10,910 nt of DNA from Phoronis ovalis (GCA_028565635.1 JAOXYB010058524.1:1-10910), one strand, 5' to 3'; counted from the first letter of the stretch, positions 1 to 8,386 are shown. A program made the numbers and translations. The notes: a model not told the origin generated them from the sequence alone.

Positions 1-269
1 CCAAAATCAATAGGCTTCATTGTCACTATGTGACTAATATATGATTTAAGTTTCAAATGGATATCACATTCCCTTCTCGAGATATCTCGATAACAGTGAA
101 TATGACGCGGCGGACGCGGTTGCAGGGTAAATCCAAAGTACCTCCAGCCTACTGCTGGGGGTACAATTAGAACAGGTCCCGTAAATTGTAGCACAGGTAC
201 AGAACCATCTGCTTACTTCAAATGCTTCTGTGGATACAGTGGCCATTGAAGCCGTTGGTTGCTGATCCA
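1..269 (-). CDS. Putative coding exon at left edge, product not recognised
   Basis: On the minus strand a good 3' splice site (CTTCCTTTTTCAAG) ends at 270, so an exon could start at 269. The block is richer in GC and CpG than the DNA to its right. Two frames compete. One is open from 270 to a TGA at 64-66 (68 codons; contains WFCTCATIYGTC and ends YLEKGM). The other reads WISNQRLQWPLYPQKHLK, meets TAA at 213-215, then stays open for 70 codons to the window edge, including VGWRYFGFTLQPRPP and HIHCYRDISRREC. The second frame looks more protein-like, but needs either an exon starting after the TAA (an AG at 209-210 could serve) or readthrough. I recognise no family. The gene would continue left of the window, so its length and ends are unknown. 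Confidence 0.35.
77..90. repeat. 14-base perfect palindrome
   Basis: TCGAGATATCTCGA reads the same on both strands and lies inside the exon-like block at the left edge. It may be chance or a symmetric protein-binding site. Confidence 0.6.
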
Positions 270-280
270 CTTGAAAAAGG

Positions 281-731
281 AAGTATAATAAAAACGGTCA
301 ACACAAAACAATCTTGGTTTAAAATGTTTATTTTTTATGCCAAATGAAAATTAAATATTGCCAAATAAACAGTTATTACATGCCAAAAAGAAAAGACAAT
401 TTATTGATACAACTAGAAATAATTTGACTCTTAATAATTAAATTCATATAAATCGTATTTAACAAAGATTTTAGTTCTGCAAATATTTAATTATCTAGTG
501 CCAGAAATATATCTCTAATATTTAAAACAATAATAATTGGAGACCAAATTAGCTACAACCATACATTTTCCTACATTTCTACAAATATTTTGCTAATTAT
601 TACCATCACAAACTAGAGAAATTAATGAAGAAATTTCATTTGTTTCCAAACATTAATAATTTCGTGGCCAAATAAGCAGGGATAAAATGCTGCGAGCCGG
701 ATACCCAACCCTACTCCTCCATTTTAATATT
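281..731. other. AT-rich non-coding stretch
   Basis: No convincing ORF on either strand. On the minus strand it lies between the exon model ending at 732 and the acceptor at 270, so it could be an intron or the 3' flank of that model. Minus-strand AATAAA-type signals (TTTATT on plus) occur near 399-404. An ATTAAA variant at 723-728 comes only a few bases after the TAA at 732-734. Confidence 0.5.
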
Positions 732-804
732 TTACAACTTGGGAGGAGGGGGAGGTACGTTTGTCCAATGCTCTGTCCAGCTGCCAAGTGTTGTCTCACC
801 CTCC
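732..804 (-). CDS. Putative last coding exon of a minus-strand gene, unrecognised
   Basis: Minus-strand exon model starting after TTGTCACCACAG (AG at 805-806) and ending with TAA at 732-734. Joined in phase to the exon at 861-903, it reads KEGETTLGSWTEHWTN then VPPPPPKL and stop. The proline run lies on a CTCCCCCTCCTCCC stretch. In favour: the phase works, both neighbouring splice sites are GT/AG, and the composition differs from the flanks. Against: another frame (VYQHFDIKIVTTGR onward) runs through the proposed intron without a stop, and the peptide is short. No family recognised. Confidence 0.33.
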
Positions 805-860
805 CTGTGGTGACAATTTTGATGTCAAAGTGTTGATACACGAAAAAAGCATATATTTAC

Positions 861-903
861 TTATGTACATTTATCTTTCCTTGCAACTCCATCCCGGATT
901 GTA
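861..903 (-). CDS. Putative penultimate coding exon of the same minus-strand gene
   Basis: The 3' splice site is strong: a long pyrimidine-rich run ending GTTTATTTACAG (AG at 904-905). The 43-base exon ends in a usable donor, ACATAA|GTAAAT (GT at 859-860). One frame reads QSGMELQGKINVH and its last two bases complete a Lys codon with the first G of the exon at 804. The intervening intron (805-860) would be 56 bases. Exons further upstream on the minus strand were not found. Confidence 0.33.
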
Positions 904-905
904 CT

Positions 906-1178
906 GTAAATAAACATTACAACAAAAAGAAACATAAAAGTAACATACAACTAATTTTTACAGGAAGATGGATATTTACTAACTTTAAGCCTAGTCCTAT
1001 ACAACTTCTTTTATTTGAATACTGCATGGTCTTTACTATTTGTGCTCAACTTCTCTCAGTTAATCCTTGCTTATTTAAACTCGACTTGATCAGGAAATCA
1101 ACAAGTCTTCATTATTTACCATTTTATTTATTATACAGTCCTAATTAAGTTCATCTTTTATTTGTACGACTTTCAAAA
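906..1178. other. Intergenic or intronic AT-rich DNA
   Basis: No gene seen. From here to about 5.5 kb the plus strand becomes poor in G and rich in T and C. Confidence 0.5.
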
Positions 1179-1502
1179 ATGAAATGCATTTCCTACTTTT
1201 TCCACCTTTCTTGGATCACCACCAACAATCAATTATCATGGAAAAGATGTAATAAGAGGACAATTCTTGGGTATTTGAATCTTTCGATTACCATGAAACC
1301 ATTTTATATTATTAAGGATCATCACGGAGCAACCAATTTATTTCGTATCAGGCCAAACTGCCACTTTCAGCGAATCATCGGGAAACCATGTTGTCTGGTA
1401 TGGAGCTTCCTCAAGACCATTTTATTGCCTATACTTCGGGAGCTGGAGACGACAACAGAATTGACCATACATTGCCAGGGGTGGAATTCTAACCACATCT
1501 AA
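1179..1502 (+). CDS. Longest ATG-started ORF (107 codons), doubtful
   Basis: It opens with a true ATG (MKCISYFFHLSW) and ends at a TAA after GWNSNHI. The second half (about 1300-1490) has more GC and CpG than its surroundings. No domain, signal peptide or family is recognised, and Trp, Cys and His are scattered as expected from translated non-coding DNA. The opposite strand has a 27-codon protein-like stretch here (EEAPYQTTWFPDDS), so even the strand is uncertain. Part of the ORF overlaps a repeat shared with 2573-2607. I think it is more likely chance than a gene. Confidence 0.12.
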   Translation: MKCISYFFHLSWITTNNQLSWKRCNKRTILGYLNLSITMKPFYIIKDHHGATNLFRIRPNCHFQRIIGKPCCLVWSFLKTILLPILRELETTTELTIHCQGWNSNHI

Positions 1503-1603
1503 ACAACCATATTCTCTATAATGCAGGATCCAAACATTTTCTGAACCATTTGGAAAGGGCTTTTCAATTTCACCTGGTATTCTAACCTTAGTGTGGGGTG
1601 AAC

Positions 1604-1625
1604 CTAAAATGACAATCCTCCTCCC
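1604..1625 (-). other. G-run plus 3' splice-site-like element
   Basis: On the minus strand GGGAGGAGG is followed by ATTGTCATTTTAG. The exon-like piece after it (GTTCACCCCACACTAAG...) has a good donor, CCAG|GTGAAA, 30 bases on. Its start resembles those at 2261 and 2788. Confidence 0.4.
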
Positions 1626-1837
1626 AATACATACCATACCCTACTGGACTATCAAATTCTGTTTTCTTGACATTTATAGCTGGGACAGATTTGTTTTTGA
1701 AATTGAAGAGAACCTGGGTTGATCAAAACCTGTACTTTGAGACGAAACTCTTGGACACTTTTAAAATTGTCTACTCCACTCATTTATATTCTGCACTTGA
1801 CCTCCACTAGAGTCTAATCTAATAATCTGGAAAAAAT

Positions 1838-1856
1838 CTGAAAAGAGAATACCCCC
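1838..1856 (-). other. G-run plus 3' splice-site-like element
   Basis: Minus strand: GGGGGTATTCTCTTTTCAG. A second AG follows 11 bases later (ATTTTTTCCAG). Possible donor GTGGAG|GTCAAG. Confidence 0.35.
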
Positions 1857-2261
1857 ATGGCACATCTCAAGAAATACATGTCGACGTATTTACTTTAATA
1901 ATTTGACAACTATGTGCCCAAAAAATTTAAATTCTGTAAATTTTTCATTCAATACTAGAATCATACCTGCATTTTACTTATCTATGAAGCTACAATGTTT
2001 TAACACCTGTATCTCCCGTTTCCTTTTGGATATGCAACAGAATCTCGGTGATTTTCTGAATACTCTGGACTTTTTGCCTACTGGTCATCTTTTATTAATT
2101 GGACTTTTCTCTACATTGGGAATTATAATGGAGCAATCTTATTCAACCAATTGAACTCAAAAATGTTCGCGAGGGATCTTTTTAAGGGCTGAACTGCACG
2201 AATGACAACTTCTACGGTCCCACCGACTTTAAGCATCAAACTTTGTTGGACTAAGCTGAAC

Positions 2262-2283
2262 CTGCAATTATAATACCCCTCCC
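2262..2283 (-). other. G-run plus 3' splice-site-like element
   Basis: Minus strand: GGGAGGGGTATTATAATTGCAG, followed by GTTCAGCTTAGTCCAAC and a possible donor TCG|GTGGGA after 38 bases. Confidence 0.4.
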
Positions 2284-2526
2284 AACATGCCACATCCTAA
2301 GATTCTTTTTGGAAGCAACTTAACAAAATATATTTCGACTTCTTGCGATTTTTCAACTTAATTAATAGTCTCGAACACGAAATCACTTTCTGACCATTTT
2401 ATTACTTTTCTCTACTTTCACTTTTATCCACAATTATTTTACTTCTGTTCCCTATTCTCCATTACTTATAACATTAAAATGATACCTGAAGGACACTAGG
2501 TTACACTTTCTTGGGGTGGCTAACAT

Positions 2527-2781
2527 GTGCTGGTGAATGCCGATTTTTTATGCTTTCTTTGGCTACTCGATCAAGGATATTTTATTGCGTCGTCTCCTAT
2601 ACTTGAGATTTTTCGCCTAATTGGGGGCAACCATTTTACTGCGGGTCCATGCAAAACGAACTACCATACTTTAGAGAAGGTTGCCAGATTAACCATACAT
2701 TTGTTGCGCTCAAACAGTGTGGGTAGATCTTTAAAAAGCTATGTTCACGCTGACCTTTACCATCTTGAGGCGTTAGTCTAA
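2527..2781 (+). CDS. 84-codon open stretch without ATG start, doubtful
   Basis: Open from a TAA at 2521-2523 to a TAA at 2779-2781. It has no in-frame ATG near its start and no plus-strand acceptor at its left end. Composition looks moderately protein-like (HTLEKVARLTIHLLRSNS), but no family is recognised and part of it belongs to the repeat shared with 1421-1437. Listed because it is among the longest open stretches in this part of the window; probably not a gene. Confidence 0.1.
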   Translation: MLVNADFLCFLWLLDQGYFIASSPILEIFRLIGGNHFTAGPCKTNYHTLEKVARLTIHLLRSNSVGRSLKSYVHADLYHLEALV

Positions 2782-2788
2782 GTTGAAG

Positions 2789-2813
2789 CTGAAATGACAA
2801 CTCCCACCCGCCC
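2789..2813 (-). other. G-run plus 3' splice-site-like element
   Basis: Minus strand: GGGCGGGTGGGAGTTGTCATTTCAG, followed by CTTCAACTTAGACTAAC and donor GATG|GTAAAG after 28 bases. The start is similar to those at 1603 and 2261. Confidence 0.42.
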
Positions 2814-3046
2814 AATCAAATACCATATCCAGTACTCCTATTTCAACACGGCGCTCCTTACTCTGATAACTATGTATTTAAGCTTAATCTCCAATAGATA
2901 TTAATTTGCTAGACATAAGTATACTTATTTTTTTACTTAATTCAGTTATTTAACTGGCTTCTTACTTCCTCAACTTACAATAATGTAAACAATACCCGAA
3001 GGCCTCTTATCCTGCACTAACTTGGGGGGGTTGCTTATTGCTGGCA

Positions 3047-3386
3047 AATAAATTTTCCGTTATAACTTCAACCATTTATATACTTCGACTTTCTATCACC
3101 ACTACCATGCATACACATATTCCTCGATTATACATTTGATCTTATTTTGCTCACTTTCAACTACTTGTCCAACAGTTTTTATATTGGCCATTTAACATGC
3201 TACTTTCATGCTTTTGTTCACAATATTGGAAGTTTTATTCTGACAAATTTATAACCATACCATACAATTTCTTGCATTTTATTTCTAACCACGCACAACC
3301 AATTTCCTCCTTATTCTACTTCTTGTCATTGCCCCAACTTCGTTATTCTCGCATTGCTTTGTACACACTGCCGTTTTACCAACACT
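3047..3386. other. T/C-rich non-coding stretch
   Basis: No credible gene. A 64-codon open frame at 3197-3391 on the plus strand is rich in Phe, Leu and Ser, as expected from T/C-rich DNA. Confidence 0.5.
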
Positions 3387-3387
3387 A

Positions 3388-3418
3388 CTGAAAAGACTAA
3401 TAGTTAATTCTCCCCCCC
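3388..3418 (-). other. G-run plus 3' splice-site-like element
   Basis: Minus strand: seven G, then AGAATTAACTATTAGTCTTTTCAG. TTAAC and ATTAG could act as branch-point-like sequence. The nearest donor (TTG|GTAAAA) is only 8 bases on, too close for a normal exon. Confidence 0.38.
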
Positions 3419-3533
3419 ACGATCCCAACTCGTATGCTTACAAGCAATATTTTTCAACAATAAGTTTCAAGCTTTACAGACAGAACTGTCAACTAAATGT
3501 AAACAACTATATCTACAAGCATATTAGGAACTG

Positions 3534-3573
3534 GAAGGTACGAAAAGCTTATTGAAGGTACGAAAAGCTTATC
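3534..3573 (+). repeat. Tandem duplication, two 20-base units
   Basis: GAAGGTACGAAAAGCTTATT is followed directly by the same 20 bases with one change (final T to C). A young duplication compared with the surrounding diverged repeats. Confidence 0.95.
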
Positions 3574-3601
3574 TGTTCATCGTGCATTTCATTCACTTTC
3601 A

Positions 3602-3687
3602 GCAAGAATGGCTCGTGGAAATAAACGAACAGAAGAGAAGTGCAATGTCCAATTCAAACGGGCAAGCAGCAGCAGACGCTTTCCAGG
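3602..3687 (+). other. Exon-like segment on the plus strand
   Basis: A good acceptor (TTCATTCACTTTCAG) precedes a segment richer in GC and purines than the flanks, and CAG|GTTTTT follows at about 3685. Two frames are open. One reads QEWLVEINEQKRSAMSNS and stays open on to 3779. The other has ATG in a fair context and reads MARGNKRTEEKCNVQFKR before a stop at about 3692. Neither product is recognised. It could be a coding or non-coding exon, or chance. Confidence 0.25.
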
Positions 3688-3718
3688 TTTTTGAACCACA
3701 TATTCAAAGTACTTTCAC

Positions 3719-3745
3719 CTGCGAAACAAAGATAACCCCCCGCCC
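3719..3745 (-). other. G-run plus 3' splice-site-like element
   Basis: Minus strand: GGGCGGGGGGTTATCTTTG then TTTCGCAG. Possible donors follow at GAAA|GTACTT and, 122 bases on, CTGAAA|GTGAAT. Confidence 0.4.
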
Positions 3746-4008
3746 AAAAGCTTTACACTTCAACACAAAAATGTTTTAAAGAATGCAATTTGTTTTGAAA
3801 ACGAGGTAAAAATAAACGACAAAGCAGCAAAAAACATTCATAACAACGATTCCAACTCTTACATATTCAGTTTTTAAGACACTGCAATGCACCTGTGATT
3901 AATACTTGACGACGGTTTAATCGATGGAAAATTTTATTACAAGACCTTTTTTTTTATTTTACAAACTTCACCTTTGGTGCTTTAGTTCTCCACTTTGCTA
4001 CAATTCAC

Positions 4009-4039
4009 CTTAATTGTAAAAAGATCAAAACTGCCCCCC
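4009..4039 (-). other. G-run plus 3' splice-site-like element
   Basis: Minus strand: six G, then CAGTTTTGATCTTTTTAC and AATTAAG. Donor ACCAAAG|GTGAAG lies 37 bases on. All three frames of that piece contain a stop, so it would be non-coding. Confidence 0.35.
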
Positions 4040-4324
4040 TCTCATATTTCACATGCCATTCAACTACATGCTATTTTAGTATTTCACCTCTCATTTAATT
4101 CGACAATGATTAACCATTTCACATCAAGTCTTTAAATGCACAAATTTACACTCTCAGCTATCACCAATTTGTTACACATTATTCAAACTTACTTTCAATA
4201 ACATTTTTATAACTTAAACTTTTTACTCCCTCATTCTTCCTATTTATATCCACCACCTTTTCTTGCAAATTTTCATTTTTCGTTCTCTTCAAATAACTTG
4301 TCCATTGCTCAAATTTAGTGAACA

Positions 4325-4356
4325 CTACAAAAACACCGATCCCCCCCCCCCCCCCC
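4325..4356 (-). other. 16-G run plus 3' splice-site-like element
   Basis: Plus-strand run of 16 C (4341-4356), the longest homopolymer of C in the window. On the minus strand it is followed by ATCGGTGTTTTTGTAG. The next 68 bases are open in one frame (FTKFEQWTSYLKRTKNEN) up to AAAAG|GTGGTG. A run of G this long can form a G-quadruplex and is prone to length change. Confidence 0.42.
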
Positions 4357-4675
4357 TTCTTGCAAACTAAACATTTCCACCAACACACCAATTTGACATT
4401 TGCCATTACTTTCCAACTAAAAATTACAACTATTTTTTTAACTTGCTTTCAATATTTCAAACGTTAACAAAAAAACTTATTTCAAAGATTATTCATTTTC
4501 ATATACTTCCGTCCGTAATTACATTTCGCATTTTAACAACTTCGTACACAATCAATGCAAAAAAAGTATTATCAACAAACCTTCAACTTTTAATAAGGAT
4601 TCTGCCAAGTCAATTTCAACACATTGTAGGCAACAACTTCAACCTCTCAAGCCACAAATATATTCAACATCAATA

Positions 4676-4701
4676 CTGCAAAAACAACTAGAACACCCCC
4701 C
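4676..4701 (-). other. G-run plus 3' splice-site-like element
   Basis: Minus strand: GGGGGGTGTTCTAGTTG then TTTTTGCAG. Shares the 11-mer ACTGCAAAAAC (plus strand) with the elements at 5121 and 7344. Possible donor GAGAG|GTTGAA after 32 bases. Confidence 0.42.
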
Positions 4702-5120
4702 TCAATCGCACCTGTTGTTTTAAACGGATATAATTTGTACAACTTTCATTCTCATTTTTTCTCTCCCTTTAGTTATTTCAACTTTCAGTAAGTATTTTAC
4801 AATAAATATGCATCAATTTGTAAAAATTTTCTGGATACTTCAAACTATCACCATTTTTAAAACATGCTTCGTACTTCTCCAGCCTTATTTTCACGCAACA
4901 CCATAACAATTTCTCCCATTTACTGCATTATTTATGCACGAAATTCAAAACTTTGCACTTTATTCACCATTTAACAAATCCAACACTTTGAACTCATTTT
5001 ACTCTGCAAATCAATACTTCGACAAACCTTAGTCCTTTAATTTATCTTCGTTAACCGTTGCAGGCCAGTACTCTATCTTCTCGTATACTTTCAAAAGCCA
5101 ATTGACAAGTCGACAGGAAT
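4702..5120. other. G-poor non-coding stretch
   Basis: No gene seen. The plus strand is rich in T, A and C; it consists of repeat-unit DNA between two elements of the ladder. Confidence 0.5.
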
Positions 5121-5121
5121 A

Positions 5122-5160
5122 CTGCAAAAACATTTTTTTAATTTCCCCCCAGTGTCCCCC
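5122..5160 (-). other. Double G-run plus 3' splice-site-like element
   Basis: Minus strand: GGGGG, ACACT, GGGGGG, then AAATTAAAAAAATG and TTTTTGCAG. Possible donor TTGAAA|GTATAC after 33 bases. Confidence 0.42.
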
Positions 5161-5417
5161 ATTTAGCATAAATTTAAGTTTCACTATTCTTTAATACTTT
5201 TACTTTTTATATTGAACAAATTAACTTCATCTCACAAGAACTCGTTCCATAAACTGGTCAGTTATTACAAGATTAATAATATTGAACTTAATTGTATAAA
5301 CACACCAAATATTTAATACTTCAAATTCACCTTGCGCATCGCTCGGCAATCAATTCTATTTCGGAAGTCGCTTTTATTTACTATCATTTCATCGCTTCAA
5401 CTTCTTGGTTTAGTAAA

Positions 5418-5448
5418 CTGGAAAAAATTTCAAACTCCCCCCCCCCCC
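5418..5448 (-). other. 12-G run plus 3' splice-site-like element
   Basis: Minus strand: twelve G, AGTTTGAAATTTTTTCCAG, then an exon-like piece of 87 bases ending GCGCAAG|GTGAAT, a very good donor. All three frames of that piece hold stops. It is the left-most member of the series with about 479-base spacing. Confidence 0.45.
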
Positions 5449-5539
5449 AACATATCTTTCCCAAAACCTTGACTATATTGATATATTTACTTTTAATCAA
5501 GTGATTATTCATTACAATGTCAATGTGCTAAAAAGCGAA

Positions 5540-7181
5540 GTCGGTCTATGAATTTACTTCTTAGTTGTCAGAGTTATGAACTACAGCCAACAAAATAGAC
5601 TAAGAATTACTAACAAAACAAGTATGTTTCTGTATTAGACAAATGCAAGAGAACGTGAAAGAACTCGTTTAAATAAACATGCGTGTACAAAACCAATTAG
5701 TTGGAAATGTTACCTCAGTTTGTTGCAAAGAAATACCTCTACCTTGACGTAGCTGACAAGTTTGCACAATCACCGACTACTTGGCAAAGAGTTTGTCACA
5801 CACCACAGGTTTACAGTTGTAAGCTACTTAAGACATAAGAGCAACAACAAATATCATGTGCCAAAAGAGGCACCAAAACAATTCTATGCAAATGTGCTTA
5901 AGAGATTTGCGACTAGACTTGCTACAAAAGCAAAATTGTTGATTACAGAAGGTTCTTTAAAAACAAGCAATACTTACGAAATTAAAAAAGAAAAATTTTG
6001 TAACAAAACTGTTATGATGCAACTGGTTACCTCTAAACAGCAAGGAAGGCAGTTTAACTTGTGAAATAAGACCCAGGATACAAACTGTGAAGGGTATGAA
6101 GCTTATCAAGTATCCAAACAGTTGCCTTTTATAACAGCACCTAGCTAGGCCAAACAAATAGAGCATTGCAAAATTGTGTGCTTACAGCACATTAAAATAT
6201 TATGCACTTAAAAGAACAATTATATAGTACCTTTATTGCCAAAACATTTACATGCTAGCACTATTAAAATAGAGCACAGAATAACTCACTAATTATACTA
6301 ATGTGACCAAACCAACGAAACATTGTGATTATGTCGATTAACACAATATTAACTAGTACTAGGGGACAAGCTCAAAATCTTGTTACAGTTTAGCAGTCAA
6401 ACTAACACCAACAATAGTGCTTGGGAGTTGGAACAAAAGTAAAAAAGATGAAAACTTTATTAGTGGTGCATAATTTGCAAAACAAAAAAATCACATACAG
6501 CTTTTTGTGTACCAGTACCTCCGAATAGAAGAGATGAAGGACAAATAAGGCAAGATGGCTAAACAGTTGTTGTAGTTGAGGACTACATGGTCAAGCTAGG
6601 CGATGGCAAGTTTCCATAATTCAACTTCCAGCTATTAAAAAAGCATGTTGCAAAAACAAAGATGTGCCGTAGCACTAAAGAACAGATGAACAAATACTTA
6701 AAACATATCTACAGGCTTACATAGTACTATATACTTAGAAATGTTTAGTAAAATTAACAAATGCTTAGCTTACAGACAACGTAGTTTCTCAAAAGACCAT
6801 TTAACACCAGGTGACAGTTTCTTGGCGCAGCAATACAGAAGAGGGCAGCCTTGAAAGCATCAGTTAGTTTATATTTCTCGTGTTGAACACATCAAACAAA
6901 GGGACACTCAACAACACACTTTTCCATAACCATGTTATTCAACTTCAAGTTTACTTGTAGTTCTTGTGCAATTACTATAGCCTACAGCAGGTCACAGGGC
7001 ATTCCAACAAAATGTCGACGATTTTTGCTAACTTGTGAAACAAACCAAAAGATCCAAACATCGAAAGTGCCCAAAGGCACAGATTAAGGCAAGCAAATGT
7101 CATTGTATTAACCAATTGTGTACTTCATGTTAAAATAGTTTCTACTTTTGAGCATATTGCTAAGATCAAGAAATGTTATTA
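5540..7181. other. C-run-free segment of the array, no gene seen
   Basis: Three or four repeat units here lack the C-run found in the other units, and the C-over-G bias of the plus strand is gone (19 G against 17 C counted in 5941-6060). A 100-codon frame at 5762-6064 has only a TTG start and a Lys/Asn/Gln-rich product. It is judged a by-product of A-rich DNA. Confidence 0.5.
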
Positions 7182-7246
7182 AATCTTTATTTAATGCATC
7201 ACGAATGAAGTTGTTAATCTTTATTTAATGCATCACGAATGAAGTT
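7182..7246 (+). repeat. Tandem duplication, 34-base period
   Basis: The 31-base word beginning AATCTTTATTTAATGCATC and ending GAATGAAGTT occurs at 7182-7212 and again, unchanged, at 7216-7246, with TGT in place of part of the junction. A recent event, as the copies are identical while the surrounding units are heavily diverged. Confidence 0.95.
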
Positions 7247-7344
7247 ACAATCTTGAAGGTTTTACCTAGATTTTGTTGAACCTGTATCCTGATTACCTAT
7301 GATGCGTGATATTATTCATGTCCTGTGTAGTGAAGAACTCGCAA

Positions 7345-7378
7345 CTGCAAAAACTTAAAAATTGTTGACACCCCCCCC
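7345..7378 (-). other. G-run plus 3' splice-site-like element with good donor
   Basis: Minus strand: eight G, TGTCAACAATTTTTAAG, TTTTTGCAG, then 48 bases ending CATCATAG|GTAATC. One frame of the 48 bases is open (CEFFTTQDMNNITHH). Confidence 0.45.
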
Positions 7379-7421
7379 ATTTCAGAACCCTCATTCTACG
7401 AAAGAATCCATTGCTACGTTT

Positions 7422-7514
7422 GACAAACAAATTTCACTGCACAACTTTTATTTCACTGCACAAACATCATCTATCTTTTGCACTATTTTATTCTGCACTA
7501 TTTTACTGCAAAAT
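7422..7514 (+). repeat. Degenerate short repeats around CTGCAC(A/T)A
   Basis: ATTTCACTGCACAA occurs twice (7432, 7450), followed by looser versions: TTTTGCACTATTTTA, TTCTGCACTATTTTA and CTGCAAAATG. Spacing is about 15-20 bases. Confidence 0.7.
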
Positions 7515-7696
7515 GATAAAATTTGAAAGGTGCACTAGTAATGAAAAATTTACCAAAATGCTTTTTCATCGCTTGAAAATTCCACGCTGTAGCACTACAA
7601 ATTTCTTTTAATCATAAAATTGACGGCATTAACCTGCGAAAAGAATATCAGAAACCCCACCAAACACCCATTAGATGTTATTGATATCTAAAACTT

Positions 7697-7840
7697 ATGA
7701 AAACTTGTTTCTGAAATATTAACAAAGTATTTGTCAACTTCTTGTAAACTATTGCACAACTTTATTCTATGAACTTGTTTCTGTAATGTTATCAAAGTAA
7801 CAATGTATATATCAATTGTTGCTGTAATGTAAAATTAAAC
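7697..7840 (+). repeat. Imperfect tandem repeat, about 72-base period
   Basis: 7697-7729 (ATGAAAACTTGTTTCTGAAA...) and 7769-7799 (ATGAACTTGTTTCTGTAATG...) share CTTGTTTCTG, AAT, TTA and CAAAGTA in order. A remnant of a third copy (GCTGTAATGT) starts near 7820. It sits where the 479-base spacing is stretched to 621. Confidence 0.75.
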
Positions 7841-7965
7841 TTTATTTGTATCAAACCTCTGAAAGTGCCAACAAAATTGGATCGACTATTGCGCCTTAGA
7901 ATCTCTCGTTTTAAACTGCTTTTCTTGCTTGGTAACCATTCTACCGACTTGTTTGATGCTATTTC

Positions 7966-7996
7966 CTGAAGAAAAAGTGAAGATTCCCTTCCCCCC
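7966..7996 (-). other. G-run plus 3' splice-site-like element
   Basis: Minus strand: GGGGGGAAGGGAATCTTCAC then TTTTTCTTCAG, one of the best pyrimidine tracts in the series. Possible donor AAGTCG|GTAGAA after 21 bases; no good donor near 58 bases. Confidence 0.42.
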
Positions 7997-7999
7997 GTT

Positions 8000-8386
8000 A
8001 CACTAAAACTGAAACTACATCAAAAAGAATTTTATGTACTTGGATAAATTTTCGGTATTAATGAATCTTTGCCGTTGCTCTTATAAGCATAGAAATTCTG
8101 TTAAATTCTAGGAAACAAACTAACATTACAAGATGTTTTTAGTGACAATCAAACAGGATTGTTTCATCTTTCTACATTCCTGAAAACTACAAACATGTAG
8201 TGTGCGATATTATGAAAACTATAGCTGCGAATATTGAACATTGTCCTTATCTTTATCTTGTTTAGTCCATATCCTAAAATTCTTAAGCGAATGCCTGCAC
8301 TAAATGCCGTCTTCAACCTTATGAATTGTATTTGTATGTTAAACTGGATTGTTGCTTGTTCTACGTATATTTTGTAGTGGATTCAC
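8000..8386. other. Non-coding array DNA
   Basis: No gene seen; lies between two elements of the ladder. Confidence 0.5.

Larger units (their letters stand above)
1416..3046. repeat. Diverged tandem repeat, spacing about 515 bases
   Basis: 2469-2533 and 2981-3044 align over about 65 bases (shared order: TAA(C/T), A-rich, ATACC(C)GAAGG, GCACTnnCTTGGGG, TGCTGG), 512 apart. The DNA just before each also aligns (TATTTnACT, then ACTTA). CAGGGGTGG at 1475 matches TTGGGGTGG at 2511, two spacings away. CATACCTGC near 1964 falls at the intermediate position. TTTTATTGCCTATACTT (1421-1437) matches TTTTATTGC..TCCTATACTT (2580-2605). The copies are old, with many substitutions and indels. Confidence 0.6.

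Noticed and set aside
1-804. Ciliate-type genetic code (TAA and TAG as Gln), which would join frames past 732 and 213
   Set aside because: The best ORF (9249-9530) uses CAA and CAG for Gln and ends in TAA with a poly(A) signal behind it. Open frames without two stop codons are expected by chance.
3552-3779. 75-codon plus-strand frame taken as a complete gene
   Set aside because: It starts at a TTG inside a 20-base tandem duplication. Only the part after the acceptor at about 3603 is worth keeping, as an exon candidate.
4179-4406. 75-codon ATG ORF on the minus strand with a Gly run
   Set aside because: The Gly run comes from the 16-base G homopolymer, and the rest is Lys/Asn/Glu-rich as expected from A/G-rich DNA. 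It also crosses an acceptor-like signal.
5762-6064. 100-codon plus-strand frame
   Set aside because: No ATG start, a TAG shortly upstream in frame, basic low-complexity product and no acceptor. It lies in A-rich repeat DNA.
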